This document shows positions 1 through 8,694 of a stretch of 64,000 nt of DNA, piece after piece. Position numbers and translations under genes: made by a program. A model generated the notes under the pieces. It did no database searches and had not been told where the DNA came from. It saw only the letters and a list, made by a program, of their open reading frames with translations. The stretch's first letter is position 1. Every line of letters starts with the position of its first letter. Where the stretch lies: the NCBI RefSeq assembly GCF_036241575.1, contig NZ_CP108455.1, positions 6,927,001-6,991,000 of the forward strand. The letters are read 5' to 3'. The stretch is from Streptomyces sp. NBC_01267 (GTDB lineage Bacteria > Actinomycetota > Actinomycetes > Streptomycetales > Streptomycetaceae).

Positions 1-355
1 AGTCCTGGGCCGTCTTCCGGTCGACGTACTCGAACACCGAACCGTCCGGGTGTACCGCGATCAGGTTGCTTCCGGCCGGCGTCGGTAGCGGCCCCACGAT
101 GATCTTGGCGCCGACATCGTTGAGCGTGGTGACGGCGTCGGCGAGGTCGCGGACCGCGATGGTCGCCGTCACCTTGCGCAGGATCTCCAGCTCCGACTCC
201 GGGCCGCTCATCAGCAGGAAGGAACCGACCGCGGCGACCGATACACCGCCGCGCTCGAAGCGCAGCGCTTTGCTTCCGGTGAGGCGTTCGTAGAAGAACA
301 CCGAGGTGTCGAGGTCGTCGACGCAGATACGCAGCGTGGTGCCCAGAATCTCCAT
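1..355 (-). CDS. VOC/glyoxalase-fold protein, 3' end cut by window edge
   Basis: A minus-strand frame starts at the ATG at 353-355 and stays open to base 1, so about 118 residues are visible and the C-terminus is missing. The N-terminus reads MEILGTTLRICVDDLDTSVFFYERLTG, with the beta-alpha-beta pattern and the paired aromatic FFYERL typical of the vicinal oxygen chelate (glyoxalase/bleomycin-resistance) superfamily. A second module follows (ATIAVRDLADAVTTLNDVGAKII), then HPDGSVFEYVDR, the usual metal- or ligand-binding tail. Substrate cannot be predicted from the sequence. It is convergent with nothing visible and probably a single gene. Confidence 0.75.
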   Translation of the reverse strand, partial: MEILGTTLRICVDDLDTSVFFYERLTGSKALRFERGGVSVAAVGSFLLMSGPESELEILRKVTATIAVRDLADAVTTLNDVGAKIIVGPLPTPAGSNLIAVHPDGSVFEYVDRKTAQD

Positions 356-404
356 GGGGAGAAGCCTAGTTGGGTTGGCGGGCGCGGGCCAGGAGATCGA
401 ATCC

Positions 405-439
405 CCGCAGCCCGCAGCCCGCAGCCCGCAGCCCGCAGC
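405..439. repeat. Heptamer tandem repeat CCGCAGC x5
   Basis: Five perfect head-to-tail copies of a 7-bp unit lie in the gap between the VOC-fold gene and the methyltransferase gene, just past the 3' end of the latter. They lie outside any credible coding frame. Such short GC-rich arrays usually arise by slippage. Confidence 0.85.
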
Positions 440-460
440 CGCCGTCCCGGCCGGTGGTCG

Positions 461-1270
461 TCAGACCCGGCAGAGGATCTCGCCGTGCGGGACCATGAAC
501 CACGCGTCGTCGTGCGTGGCCCACTCCCGCCAGGCGGCGGAGACCGCGGTCAGCTGGTCCCGCGTCGCGTGGCCGCCGGCCACCGCCTTCTCCGCGTAGA
601 CCGAGGCGACCGTGCGGTCCGCCCACAGGCCGCCCCACCAGTCGCGTTCCTCCGGGGTGGCGAAGACCCAGGTCGACGCCGTCGACCTGATGTCCGTGAG
701 TCCCGCCTGCCGTGCCCAGGAGAACAGCCGCCGTCCGGCGTCCGGTTCACCGCCGTTGGCGCGGGCGACCCGGTGGTACAGGTCCAGCCAGTCGTCCATG
801 ACCGGGGGCTCGGGGTACCAGGCGAACGCGCCGTAGTCGCTCTCGCGCACCGCGATGATGCCGCCGGGCTTGGTCACCCGCCGCATCTCGCGCAGCGCCT
901 GGACCGGGTCGCCCACGTGCTGGAGCACCTGATGGGCGTGGACGACACAGAAACTGTCGTCCGGGTAGTCCAGCGCGTGGATGTCCGCCACCGCGAAGTC
1001 CGTGTTGTCCAGGCCGCGTTCGGCGGCCAGGGCGCGCGCCTGCTCGACGATCGCGGGCGCCATGTCCACACCCGTGACCCGGCCTTCGGGGACCAGCCCG
1101 GCCAGATCGGCGGTGATGGTGCCGGGGCCGCAGCCGATGTCCAGGATCTGCATGTGGGGCTTGAGTTCGTTCAGCAGGTAGCCCGCGGAGTTGGCGGCGG
1201 TGCGCCAGGTGTGCGAGCGCAGTACCGACTCGTGGTGTCCGTGCGTATAGACGGCTGTCTCTTTCGGCAT
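461..1270 (-). CDS. Class I SAM-dependent methyltransferase
   Basis: 269 residues. The S-adenosylmethionine-binding motif I is LDIGCGPGTITADLA (about residues 43-57), followed by the acidic end of strand 2 (GVDMAP), motif II around FAVADIHALDYPDDSF and the post-motif segment HQVLQHVGDPVQALREMRRV, which places it in the UbiE/COQ5-like Methyltransf_11/25 group. The C-terminal part is rich in tryptophan (EERDWWGGLWADR) and probably forms the substrate lid. The start is the ATG at 1268-1270. It lies 107 bp downstream of the PAP2/kinase gene on the same strand, which has no matching function. The substrate is unknown. Confidence 0.85.
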   Translation of the reverse strand: MPKETAVYTHGHHESVLRSHTWRTAANSAGYLLNELKPHMQILDIGCGPGTITADLAGLVPEGRVTGVDMAPAIVEQARALAAERGLDNTDFAVADIHALDYPDDSFCVVHAHQVLQHVGDPVQALREMRRVTKPGGIIAVRESDYGAFAWYPEPPVMDDWLDLYHRVARANGGEPDAGRRLFSWARQAGLTDIRSTASTWVFATPEERDWWGGLWADRTVASVYAEKAVAGGHATRDQLTAVSAAWREWATHDDAWFMVPHGEILCRV

Positions 1271-1377
1271 GACGGATCTCCCTCATTCGTCGTCGCGACT
1301 ATGCGTCCGAGGTATGGGGATCACCATAGACGCTCATGTCGGATCGTGAGATTTCCGTCTTGAGATATGGACACGGC

Positions 1378-2883
1378 CTAGAGCGGGAGCGGGCGGTAGA
1401 CCGTGAGCGCCTCGTCGTCCTTGTCGATCCAGAGTTCGGCGGGCGCCTCGGTGATCTCGCCGTCGAACGCGAGCAGCGTCCCCGGAGCGAGCCCCGCGAT
1501 CCGTACCCGCCGCAGCCGTTCCGCCGCGTGCACGGGGGAACGGGACAGCGGTCCGGCGAGCGCGGCGGCCAGCAGCCGCAGTCCGGGCAGCCGCCCGCCG
1601 TGCACCACGCGTACGTCGAGCAGCCCGTCCGCGAGATCGAAACGCCTGCCGGGCGTGGGACCCATCTGCTGGTACATGCCGTTGCCCGCGAAGAGCGTCC
1701 ACAGCGACCTGCGCTCCCCGTGGAACTCGGCCTGGAGCGGCTGCTCGGAACCGAGCACCTTCGCCGCCGCCAGGACACCGGCCGGCCAGCCGCCGATCCT
1801 CGGTGACCAGCGTTCCCGGATCCGCACCAGTTCCGGATAGGCGCCCAGGCTGAACGTGTTGAGGAAGTGCCCGGACCCGCCCGCCCCGCCCTGCGGCCCC
1901 GGGGTGAAGCGCCCCAGGTCGACCTTGACCGCGTCCCCGGAAGCCAGCGCCCGGCAGGTGTCGTGGACCTCCTCGATCCCGACGTCGTACGCGAAGTGGT
2001 TGAGGGTGCCACCGGGGAAGACGGCAAGCGGCACACCGCGCCGGGCCGCGACGACCGCGGCCCGGTTGACCGTCCCGTCCCCGCCGCAGATGCCCAGCGC
2101 CCGGCAGCGGCCCGCGGCCTTCTCCAGTGCGGTGACCAGTTCGCCGGGCTCGCACTCCACGATCTCGGCGAGCGGCAGGGCGGCGCGGACCAGAGCGGCC
2201 TTGGCGGCGGCCGTACCCGATGCCTTGTTGACCACGACGACCAGATCCTGGCCGCCGGGCAGTATCGGGGCCTCCGTGTGCGGGCGGCCCGGTGCGGGAA
2301 GCTGGGCCCGTGTCGGTACGAGCCCGCGCACCGCGAAGGCGGCGCCGACGCCGAGCGCCGCCCCGATCAGGACGTCACTCGGATAGTGGACGCCGGTGTA
2401 GATCCGCGAGGCCGCCACGCTCACCGCGAGCGGTGCGACAGCCGCACCCCAGCCCCTCGACTCCAGTGCGACGCCCGTCGCGAAGGCCGCGGCCGAAGCC
2501 GCGTGCCCGGACGGGAAGGAGGTGGTGACCGGCTGCCGTTTCAGCTGCCTCACCACCGGGACGGCGTCCAGCACCGGTCTCGTCCTGCGGACCGACCGCT
2601 TGCCCGCAGTGTTGGCGACGGCGGAGGCCACGGCCAGTGAGGCCAGCCCGCGCACCGCGGCCCTGCGGGCCCGGGTGGAGCCGCCCAGAGCGGCGATCCC
2701 GGCGGCGGCGCCGAACCAGAGCAGCCCGTGGTTGGCGCTGCTGCTCAGCCGGGGCAGCAGCGGACCGGCGGCGGGCCAGCGCTTGCTCGCCGCGGTCCGG
2801 AACAGGGCCCGGTCCTGGGTGCCGAGCCAGGCGGCGAGCCGCCGGTAGTGCCCCGGACCGCTGTGGGGAACGGCGAATGCCAT
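1378..2883 (-). CDS. PAP2 phosphatase / diacylglycerol kinase-type fusion protein
   Basis: 501 residues with two enzymatic halves. The N-terminal half is a membrane PAP2 (type 2 phosphatidic acid phosphatase) domain with all three signature segments: KRSVRRTRP, PSGHAASAAAFATG and SRIYTGVHYPSDVL. The C-terminal half is a DAGK/LCB5-type lipid kinase with a nucleotide loop (VVVNKASGT) and the GGDGTVNRAA motif, and a late acidic FDGEI. The fusion is common in actinobacteria and is assumed to act on lipid phosphates at the membrane. I chose the ATG at 2881-2883 because GAGAGGG lies 9 bases upstream; a TTG three codons earlier abuts that Shine-Dalgarno sequence. It is divergent from the aminotransferase-like gene across a 234-bp gap. 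Confidence 0.88.
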   Translation of the reverse strand: MAFAVPHSGPGHYRRLAAWLGTQDRALFRTAASKRWPAAGPLLPRLSSSANHGLLWFGAAAGIAALGGSTRARRAAVRGLASLAVASAVANTAGKRSVRRTRPVLDAVPVVRQLKRQPVTTSFPSGHAASAAAFATGVALESRGWGAAVAPLAVSVAASRIYTGVHYPSDVLIGAALGVGAAFAVRGLVPTRAQLPAPGRPHTEAPILPGGQDLVVVVNKASGTAAAKAALVRAALPLAEIVECEPGELVTALEKAAGRCRALGICGGDGTVNRAAVVAARRGVPLAVFPGGTLNHFAYDVGIEEVHDTCRALASGDAVKVDLGRFTPGPQGGAGGSGHFLNTFSLGAYPELVRIRERWSPRIGGWPAGVLAAAKVLGSEQPLQAEFHGERRSLWTLFAGNGMYQQMGPTPGRRFDLADGLLDVRVVHGGRLPGLRLLAAALAGPLSRSPVHAAERLRRVRIAGLAPGTLLAFDGEITEAPAELWIDKDDEALTVYRPLPL

Positions 2884-3117
2884 GGCGATCAACCCTCTCG
2901 TTCGTCGTGCGTCGTGCGTGGCGTGTCGGTCGGTGCCGAGGTGGACCCGGTTCCGTCCGGGTGCCGGTCCACCGCCGGACGGTGGTGACTTCCGGCATCC
3001 GGTGACCGGTCGTCGTACCCCGTCCGACGCGAGTGATGCCTCCGGCCACGGTCGCCCGGTCGGGCAAATCTACGTATAAAGGTCTCGGAGGGGCCGACGA
3101 GCAGCGGAGGTACGGGC

Positions 3118-4335
3118 ATGCAGCGGACGGTTCCGGAGAGCCGCGGCCCTGTCCGCTACGGACCACTCGCTCCGGGCCCCGGCCTGCCGGTGCTTCCCGA
3201 GCTCGCCGCCGTACTCGCCGGGGCCGCCCCGCGCATCGCCCCCGAACCGCCGGGCGGCGGCGCCGCGTTGCGCGAGGCCGCCGCAGGCTACTGGACCCGG
3301 CGCGGACTGGGCTGCGGGCCCGCGGACATCGCCGCCGCCGGAGGAGCCCCGTCGCTGCTCCTCGCCCTGCTCGCCGCGGACCACGGGGACCTGCTGGTGC
3401 CCCGTCCGTGCCCCGCCTGGTGGATACCGCAGGCCCGTCTCCTCGGCCGGTCCGCCTACCCGGTGCCGACCCCGGCGGAGTGCGGCGGGGTCCCCGACCC
3501 GTACGCGCTCCTGGAGACCGTGCGCAGAGTGCGGGACGAGGGCGGTGACCCCCGGCTGCTGCTGCTCTCCGTGGCCGACGACCCGACCGGCACGGTCGCG
3601 CCGCCCGAGGTGGTGCACGAGGCCTGTGAGGCCGCCGTCTCCGCCGGGCTGCACATCATCAGCGACGAGACCTGGAACGACACCCGCCACCGGCCGCGCA
3701 GGACCGTGCTCCTCAGCCCCGCCGAGATGTGCCCGGAGGCGGTGACCGTCCTCGTCGATCCGGCCGGATCGCTCATCCCGACCGCCTGGCCGGTGGCCGT
3801 CGCCCGGTTCCCGGACACGGCCGACGGGGCCACCCGGCGCGCCAGGACCCTCGACGTCATCACGGCGATCGGCACGGTGGTGGCCGGACCGGTCGCAGCC
3901 GCCGCCGCCCACGCGCTGAGCGAGCCGGACGCCGTACGGGAGAGGGCCGGGCAGGCGGCCCAACTGTACGGACGGGTGGCCGGCGCCGCGCACCGGGCGG
4001 TGCTCGCCGCGGGCGCGCTGGCCCGCCCTCCGCAGGCGGGCCGGCACTTCTACGCCGACCTCGGGCCGCTGCGCCCGGGGCTGGAGTCCCGGGGCGTCAC
4101 CGACGCCATGGAACTGGAGGACTACCTGGACCGGCGGATCGGGGCCCCGGCGCCGGGCGGCCATCGTTTCGGGGACGATCCGGCCGCGCTGCGGGTGCGT
4201 TTCACGACGGGCCCGCTCCTCGGGTCAACCCCGGAGGAACGTCTGGAGTCCCTCACCTCGGCGGAGCCACTCGAACTGCCGCATGTGGCCCGTGCGTTGA
4301 GTCATTTCACGTCGGCCCTGGAGCAACTGCGATGA
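3118..4335 (+). CDS. Class I aminotransferase-fold protein with no lysine (probable pseudoenzyme)
   Basis: 405 residues, the usual length of a fold-type I PLP aminotransferase. Family landmarks are recognisable: a PTG segment (ADDPTGTVAPPEV, where NPTG is usual), the pyridine-nitrogen aspartate region SDETWND, and the C-terminal substrate-arginine region RVRFTTGP. The Schiff-base lysine region, normally S-x-SK-x(4)-PG-x-R, reads VDPAGSLIPTAWPVAVARF, so the lysine is absent, and no lysine occurs anywhere in the chain. The reading frame is intact with strong GC3 bias, so it is not a decaying gene. It is inferred to be a non-catalytic or repurposed PLP-fold protein. The start is the ATG at 3118 after GGAGG. 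Thirty-one bases separate it from the MBL gene, so the two are probably co-transcribed. Confidence 0.85.
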   Translation: MQRTVPESRGPVRYGPLAPGPGLPVLPELAAVLAGAAPRIAPEPPGGGAALREAAAGYWTRRGLGCGPADIAAAGGAPSLLLALLAADHGDLLVPRPCPAWWIPQARLLGRSAYPVPTPAECGGVPDPYALLETVRRVRDEGGDPRLLLLSVADDPTGTVAPPEVVHEACEAAVSAGLHIISDETWNDTRHRPRRTVLLSPAEMCPEAVTVLVDPAGSLIPTAWPVAVARFPDTADGATRRARTLDVITAIGTVVAGPVAAAAAHALSEPDAVRERAGQAAQLYGRVAGAAHRAVLAAGALARPPQAGRHFYADLGPLRPGLESRGVTDAMELEDYLDRRIGAPAPGGHRFGDDPAALRVRFTTGPLLGSTPEERLESLTSAEPLELPHVARALSHFTSALEQLR

Positions 4336-4366
4336 ATTCCTCACCGCCACCGGACGGAGCCCCTCG

Positions 4367-5548
4367 ATGACGGAACAGACCGAGAGCTCCCTCGCCGAGC
4401 CGCCGTCGCACCAGCAGCGTCAGCCGGAGCCGGACGTCCGGCGTCCGGACCGGGGCCCGTCCGTCGCAGGCCCGTCCGCTCCTGGCCGGTCCGCTCCGGG
4501 CCGGTCCACCGCAGGCCCGTCCACTCCCGGTCCGTCCGTCGCAGGCCGGTCCACCGCGCAGGCGTCCGCACCGACCCGCACCCGGCCGCCGGGCGTCCTG
4601 CGTCCGCCGGGCGAGATCCGCAGCTGGCCGAAGTCCTTCGCCGACCGCCTCACCGCCCCGCTGCCAGGGGTCCGGGCGATGGCCCGGCTGGCCCGCGAAG
4701 GCGCCGCCCGCCCGAGGCCCGAGGGGCTCCGCGACATCCCGTTACTGCCCTACGCCCCCGCCCCACTGCCCGAGACCGACACCACCACCGTCGCGGTCAC
4801 CTGGGCAGGGCACGCCAGTTGGGTGGTGCGCATCGGCGGACTCACCGTCCTCACCGACCCGGTCTGGTCGCGCAGGATCCTCGGCACGCCGGCCCGGGTC
4901 ACCCCGGTCGGCGTCCGCTGGGCGGACCTCCCGCGGATCGACGCGGTGGTCATCAGCCACAACCACTACGACCATCTGGACGCCCCCACCCTCAAACGCC
5001 TCCCGCGCGACACCCCGCTCTTCGTCCCGGCCGGTCTGGGCCGCTGGTGCAGGCGCCGCCGCTTCACCCGGGTCACCGAACTCGACTGGTGGGAAGCGGC
5101 CGAGACCGGTGGCGTCCGGCTCGACTTCGTGCCCGCCCACCACTGGTCCAAGCGCACCCTCACCGACACCTGCCGTTCGCTCTGGGGCGGCTGGGTGCTC
5201 AGCGACCAGCAGGGGCAGCGCGTGTACTTCGCGGGCGACACCGGATACGGCCGCTGGTTCAAGGAGATCGGCCGCCGCCATCCCGGCATCGACCTGGCAC
5301 TGCTGCCGATCGGGGCGTACGACCCCCGCTGGATGCTCGGCCCCGTGCACACCGACCCCGAGGAGGCGGTCGCGGCCTGCGAGGACCTCGGTGCGCGCCG
5401 GATGGCTCCCATGCACTGGGGAACGTTCCTGCTCTCGGCCGAGCCGGTGCTCGAACCGCTGACCCGGGTCCGGGCCGCCTGGCAGCTCGCGGGGCGCCCG
5501 CGCGACGAACTGTGGGACCTCCCGGTGGGCGGGTCCCGCGTCCTGTGA
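4367..5548 (+). CDS. MBL-fold metal-dependent hydrolase (NAPE-PLD/UlaG-like) with repeat N-terminus
   Basis: 393 residues. A proline/serine-rich, repeat-encoded N-terminus (about residues 28-65) precedes a metallo-beta-lactamase domain resembling N-acyl-phosphatidylethanolamine phospholipase D-type enzymes. Metal ligands are visible in SHNHYDHLD, in HHWSKRTLTDTCRSLWGGW, in FAGDTGYG and in the terminal MHWGTF. The segment IGAYDPRWMLGPVHTDPEEAV is typical of this subgroup. The ATG at 4367 is preceded by GGACGGAG. Codon 126 (4742-4744) is TTA, the only in-frame TTA leucine codon I found in the window, which in Streptomyces needs the bldA tRNA and suggests developmental translation control. The substrate is not predictable. 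Confidence 0.88.
   Translation: MTEQTESSLAEPPSHQQRQPEPDVRRPDRGPSVAGPSAPGRSAPGRSTAGPSTPGPSVAGRSTAQASAPTRTRPPGVLRPPGEIRSWPKSFADRLTAPLPGVRAMARLAREGAARPRPEGLRDIPLLPYAPAPLPETDTTTVAVTWAGHASWVVRIGGLTVLTDPVWSRRILGTPARVTPVGVRWADLPRIDAVVISHNHYDHLDAPTLKRLPRDTPLFVPAGLGRWCRRRRFTRVTELDWWEAAETGGVRLDFVPAHHWSKRTLTDTCRSLWGGWVLSDQQGQRVYFAGDTGYGRWFKEIGRRHPGIDLALLPIGAYDPRWMLGPVHTDPEEAVAACEDLGARRMAPMHWGTFLLSAEPVLEPLTRVRAAWQLAGRPRDELWDLPVGGSRVL
4454..4558 (+). repeat. 15-bp in-frame tandem repeat x7
   Basis: Seven consecutive 15-bp units of the form GGCCsGTCCryyscr encode a pentapeptide repeat (G-P/R-S-x-x) in the N-terminal extension of the MBL-fold protein. Because 15 is a multiple of three, copy number changes keep the frame. 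The repeat is outside the catalytic domain and probably a flexible linker. Confidence 0.9.
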
Positions 5549-5562
5549 GCCGGTGGCCGCCG

Positions 5563-6231
5563 TCACGGCCCGGCCGGGCGCACCAGCCCCGTCTCGTACG
5601 CGAAGACCGCGGCCTGGGTCCGGTCGCGCAGCCCCGACTTGACCAGGATCCGGCTCACATGGGTCTTCACCGTCTGCTCCGCGACCACCAGCCGCCCGGC
5701 GATCTCCGCGTTGGACAGCCCCTGCGCGATGAGTGACAGGACCTCGGTCTCGCGTCCGGTCAGGTCTCCTACGCGTTCCTTGAGCGGGGCGCGGGGGGCG
5801 TCGGCCATCCGGGAGAACTCGGCGATGAGGCGCTTGGTGATGTTGGGGGAGAGCAGGGCGTCACCGGCCGCCACCACCCGTACCGCCCGCGCGAGTTCCT
5901 CGGCCGAGGCGTCCTTCAGCAGGAACCCGGACGCGCCCGCGCGCAGCGCCTCGTACACGTACTCGTCCAGGTCGAACGTCGTCAGGACGAGGACCTTGAC
6001 GGTCGCGCCGGCCGGTCCGGTGACCTGGCGGGTCGCCTCGATGCCGCCGATTCCGGGCATCCGGATGTCCATCAGGACGACGTCCGGGGCGAGTTCGGCC
6101 ACCTTGGCCACCGCGTCGAGGCCGTCCACCGCCTGACCGACGACCTCGATGCCGGGTTCGGCGTCGAGCAGCACCGTGAACCCCTGACGGACCATCATCT
6201 GGTCGTCGGCGATCAGTACGCGGATGGTCAT
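5563..6231 (-). CDS. NarL/LuxR-family response regulator
   Basis: 222 residues. The receiver domain occupies about residues 3-120, with the acidic pair in LIADDQMMVRQG, the phospho-acceptor aspartate in DVVLMDIRMPGIGG and the conserved lysine in GFLLKDAS. A LuxR-type helix-turn-helix is near the C-terminus (LTGRETEVLSLIAQGLSNAEIAGRLVVAEQTVKTHVSRIL). It overlaps the sensor kinase gene by 4 bases (ATGA), so the two form a translationally coupled two-component pair. It is the last gene of a four-gene overlapping minus-strand operon that also encodes a hydrolase and an acyltransferase. Target promoters are unknown. Confidence 0.95.
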   Translation of the reverse strand: MTIRVLIADDQMMVRQGFTVLLDAEPGIEVVGQAVDGLDAVAKVAELAPDVVLMDIRMPGIGGIEATRQVTGPAGATVKVLVLTTFDLDEYVYEALRAGASGFLLKDASAEELARAVRVVAAGDALLSPNITKRLIAEFSRMADAPRAPLKERVGDLTGRETEVLSLIAQGLSNAEIAGRLVVAEQTVKTHVSRILVKSGLRDRTQAAVFAYETGLVRPAGP

Positions 6232-7541
6232 ACGGAATCCTCCAGGGGGAGCACGGCCACGACCTCGTACCCCCCTCCGGGGGTCGGCCCGTTGGCGAAG
6301 TCACCGCCCAGCATGGCAGCGCGCTCGCGCATACCGAGCAGCCCGTGTCCCATCCCCCGCCCGGGTACGGGAGTTCCGCCCGGCGCGGTGTTGGCGACCC
6401 GGACCGTGACCCCGGCCGACCGGTACCCGATCTCCACCCGGGCCGTCGCGTCGGGTGCGTGACGCAGCACGTTGCTGAGCGCCTCCTGCACGATGCGGAA
6501 GACGGTCAGCTCCACACCGGGAGGGAGCGGGCGCCGTCCGCCGGTGGTCTCGGAGACGACCGTGAGCCCGGCCCCGCGTACTTTGCCGATCAGCTCGTCG
6601 AGCCGGCCCAGCGTGGGCTGAGGCGCGTGCCGCAGCCCTTCGGACGAGGCGTCCTCGTAGCGCAACACGCCCAGCACCCGCCGCAGTTCGTTCAGCGCGT
6701 CGACGGCGTTCTCGCGGATGCCCGCGAGGTTCTCCGTCAGCTCGTCGGACGGGTCCTCGACCAGATGGCGGGCCACCTGCGCCTGGATGGAGATCACCGA
6801 CATGTGGTGGGCGACCACGTCGTGCAGTTCACGGGCGATGCGGTTGCGCTCCTCCAGCAGGGTGCGCCGGGCCCGTTCCTCGGCGGTCAGCCCCGCCTGG
6901 GTGACGACTTCGCTGCGGGCCACCCGCAGGCCGCGCAGCGAGGCGCCGACCACCACGGTGGCGAGGAGGACCGGGATCGCGCGCGGAGTGTCGTAGTTGT
7001 GGACCTGGGTGGTGAAGGCGCTGCAGACCAGCCCGGTCAGCAGGGTGATCGCCAACGCCTCGGCCGAGCGCCGCGGATGGACCCGCAGCGCCAGCAGGAA
7101 CAGCGCCCCGCCCTGGAGGGCCATCCCGGTCGGACTCCAGGGGAACAACAGGTCCGGGCTCACCACCGGCTCCCCGACCCGCAGGACCACGGCCGTGAGG
7201 GCCGTCATCGCCCACCAGGCGGTCAGCGGCCGGTACACCCCGGCGACCAGCGCCGCGCCCTGGAGCAGGGCGAGAAGGACGGTGTACGCGGGGATTCCGG
7301 AAACCCCGTCGTGCGGCACCATGTCCTGCACGTGGAACACCGCGACCGGCACCGCCCCGAACAGCAGGAGCATCACGAACACCGGGCGCCAGGCGGCCCA
7401 TCCCGGAGTTCCCGCCGGCGGCAGCGGATCGACGGGCGCGGTCCAGAGGTCCTCGCGCAAGGTGCGCGGCAGCCTCCGCAGGGCCCCCGCCAGATGCTCC
7501 TTGTCCCACGCCTTCCCCGTCACACGCGTCACCCTAGGCAT
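6228..7541 (-). CDS. Membrane sensor histidine kinase (NarL-type, HisKA_3)
   Basis: 437 residues. The N-terminal ~190 residues hold several hydrophobic segments separated by very short loops (for example PVFVMLLLFGAVPVAVFHV and VLLALLQGAALVAGVY), so sensing is probably within the membrane. The dimerisation/phosphoacceptor helix is ERNRIARELHDVVAHHMSVISIQ with the H-box histidine in ELHDVVAHH. The HATPase_c domain follows (EALSNVLRHAP; GHGLLGMRERAAMLGG). It is coupled to the response regulator by a 4-base overlap and to the upstream acyltransferase by 8 bases. The start is the ATG at 7539-7541. The stimulus is not evident; the co-transcribed acyltransferase and hydrolase hint at an envelope or lipid signal, which is inference. 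Confidence 0.93.
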   Translation of the reverse strand: MPRVTRVTGKAWDKEHLAGALRRLPRTLREDLWTAPVDPLPPAGTPGWAAWRPVFVMLLLFGAVPVAVFHVQDMVPHDGVSGIPAYTVLLALLQGAALVAGVYRPLTAWWAMTALTAVVLRVGEPVVSPDLLFPWSPTGMALQGGALFLLALRVHPRRSAEALAITLLTGLVCSAFTTQVHNYDTPRAIPVLLATVVVGASLRGLRVARSEVVTQAGLTAEERARRTLLEERNRIARELHDVVAHHMSVISIQAQVARHLVEDPSDELTENLAGIRENAVDALNELRRVLGVLRYEDASSEGLRHAPQPTLGRLDELIGKVRGAGLTVVSETTGGRRPLPPGVELTVFRIVQEALSNVLRHAPDATARVEIGYRSAGVTVRVANTAPGGTPVPGRGMGHGLLGMRERAAMLGGDFANGPTPGGGYEVVAVLPLEDSV

Positions 7542-8694
7542 GCCGCGCCCCCCTGTTCACTGCCGGTACCCCTTCCCGTACGACCGTGGAGCCACGCCGC
7601 CGCCCCTGCTCGTAGGTACGGAACGCCGTCCAGCACACCAGCAGCGCCACCGCGAACACCGGCAGCCAGGCCAGCCGGGCGTACACCCATCCCGGGCCGT
7701 CGGGGACGGTGTGCAGGCCGGGCAGCGTCCGCCCGGTGAGCATGCCGACCGCGGTGACCGCCATCATCGAGGTCTGGTGCCAGAGGAAGACCGTCATCGC
7801 GGAGAGGTTGACCAGCGCCACCGCGGCCCAGAGGGCGGGGCGGCGCAGCACCCGGCGCAGCGGACCGAGCAGCAGGACCGCCGCCCCGCACTGGGCGAGA
7901 CCGAAGGCGACCGCCGCCAGCGTGGGCGGATCCAGGTTGGATATCGCGGCGCCCGGCACCCCGACCATGGAGGCCGGGTAACCGGCGAACAGAACGAGGA
8001 GAACCGTGCCGGCCGCGCCCCCGATCAGCAGGGCCCACCCGGTCCGGCGCCCCCGCAGCCCGCCGCGTGCCCAGACCGCGCCGAGCGAGTACGGGACCAG
8101 CCAGCCGGCCGCCACATTGATCCAGCCGAGCCAGGACGGCCCGCCGAGACCGAACCGGATCAGGTCGACATGGAGCACGACGGCGACGGGCCACAGCGGG
8201 TGCACCCGGGCGACCAGCGGGGTCGCCGCGGTCAGCGCCGCGAAGACCAGCAGGAACCAGAGCGGTGACAGCACCAGCTTCAGCAGCGCGTACAGGGTGT
8301 CGAGGCCGACCCCGGAGACGAGCATCGCGACCGAGGCCACCGCCCACACCACCAGGACGGCGGCGACCGGCCTGCTCAGCCGGGCCGTTCGGGCGCCCAG
8401 CCACTGCCCGTACGTCGTGCCCCGGGCGCGGGCCGCGGCGTAACTCCGCGTCCCCACCCGCCCGCCCACCAGGAAGAAGACCGCCAGGGTCTGGAACACC
8501 CAGGAGACCGGGGTGAGTCCGGGCATGTGCTGGAGCGGGCTGGCGGCGTGCACGGTACCGCTGTCCACGACCAGGGCGCTCACCAGCCAGTGGCCGAGCA
8601 CCACACCGAGGATGGCGAGGGCGCGCAGCGCGTCGACGGCCCGGTCACGGTCGGGCGGCGTCGCGGCATCGATGCGCCGGACGAGGTCACGCAT
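7534..8694 (-). CDS. Acyltransferase 3 family integral membrane protein
   Basis: 386 residues with about ten hydrophobic segments. The N-terminus carries the family signature RAVDALRALAILGVVLGHWLVS, including the R-x(10)-H pair typical of acyltransferase 3/OafB-like proteins, and AVFFLVGGRVGTRSYAAARARG follows. Members O-acylate surface glycans, antibiotics or lipids using cytoplasmic acyl donors. The start is the ATG at 8692-8694 behind AGGAGGA. Overlaps of 8 bases on both sides (with the hydrolase upstream and the kinase downstream) make co-translation very likely. The acceptor molecule is unknown. Confidence 0.88.
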   Translation of the reverse strand: MRDLVRRIDAATPPDRDRAVDALRALAILGVVLGHWLVSALVVDSGTVHAASPLQHMPGLTPVSWVFQTLAVFFLVGGRVGTRSYAAARARGTTYGQWLGARTARLSRPVAAVLVVWAVASVAMLVSGVGLDTLYALLKLVLSPLWFLLVFAALTAATPLVARVHPLWPVAVVLHVDLIRFGLGGPSWLGWINVAAGWLVPYSLGAVWARGGLRGRRTGWALLIGGAAGTVLLVLFAGYPASMVGVPGAAISNLDPPTLAAVAFGLAQCGAAVLLLGPLRRVLRRPALWAAVALVNLSAMTVFLWHQTSMMAVTAVGMLTGRTLPGLHTVPDGPGWVYARLAWLPVFAVALLVCWTAFRTYEQGRRRGSTVVREGVPAVNRGARHA

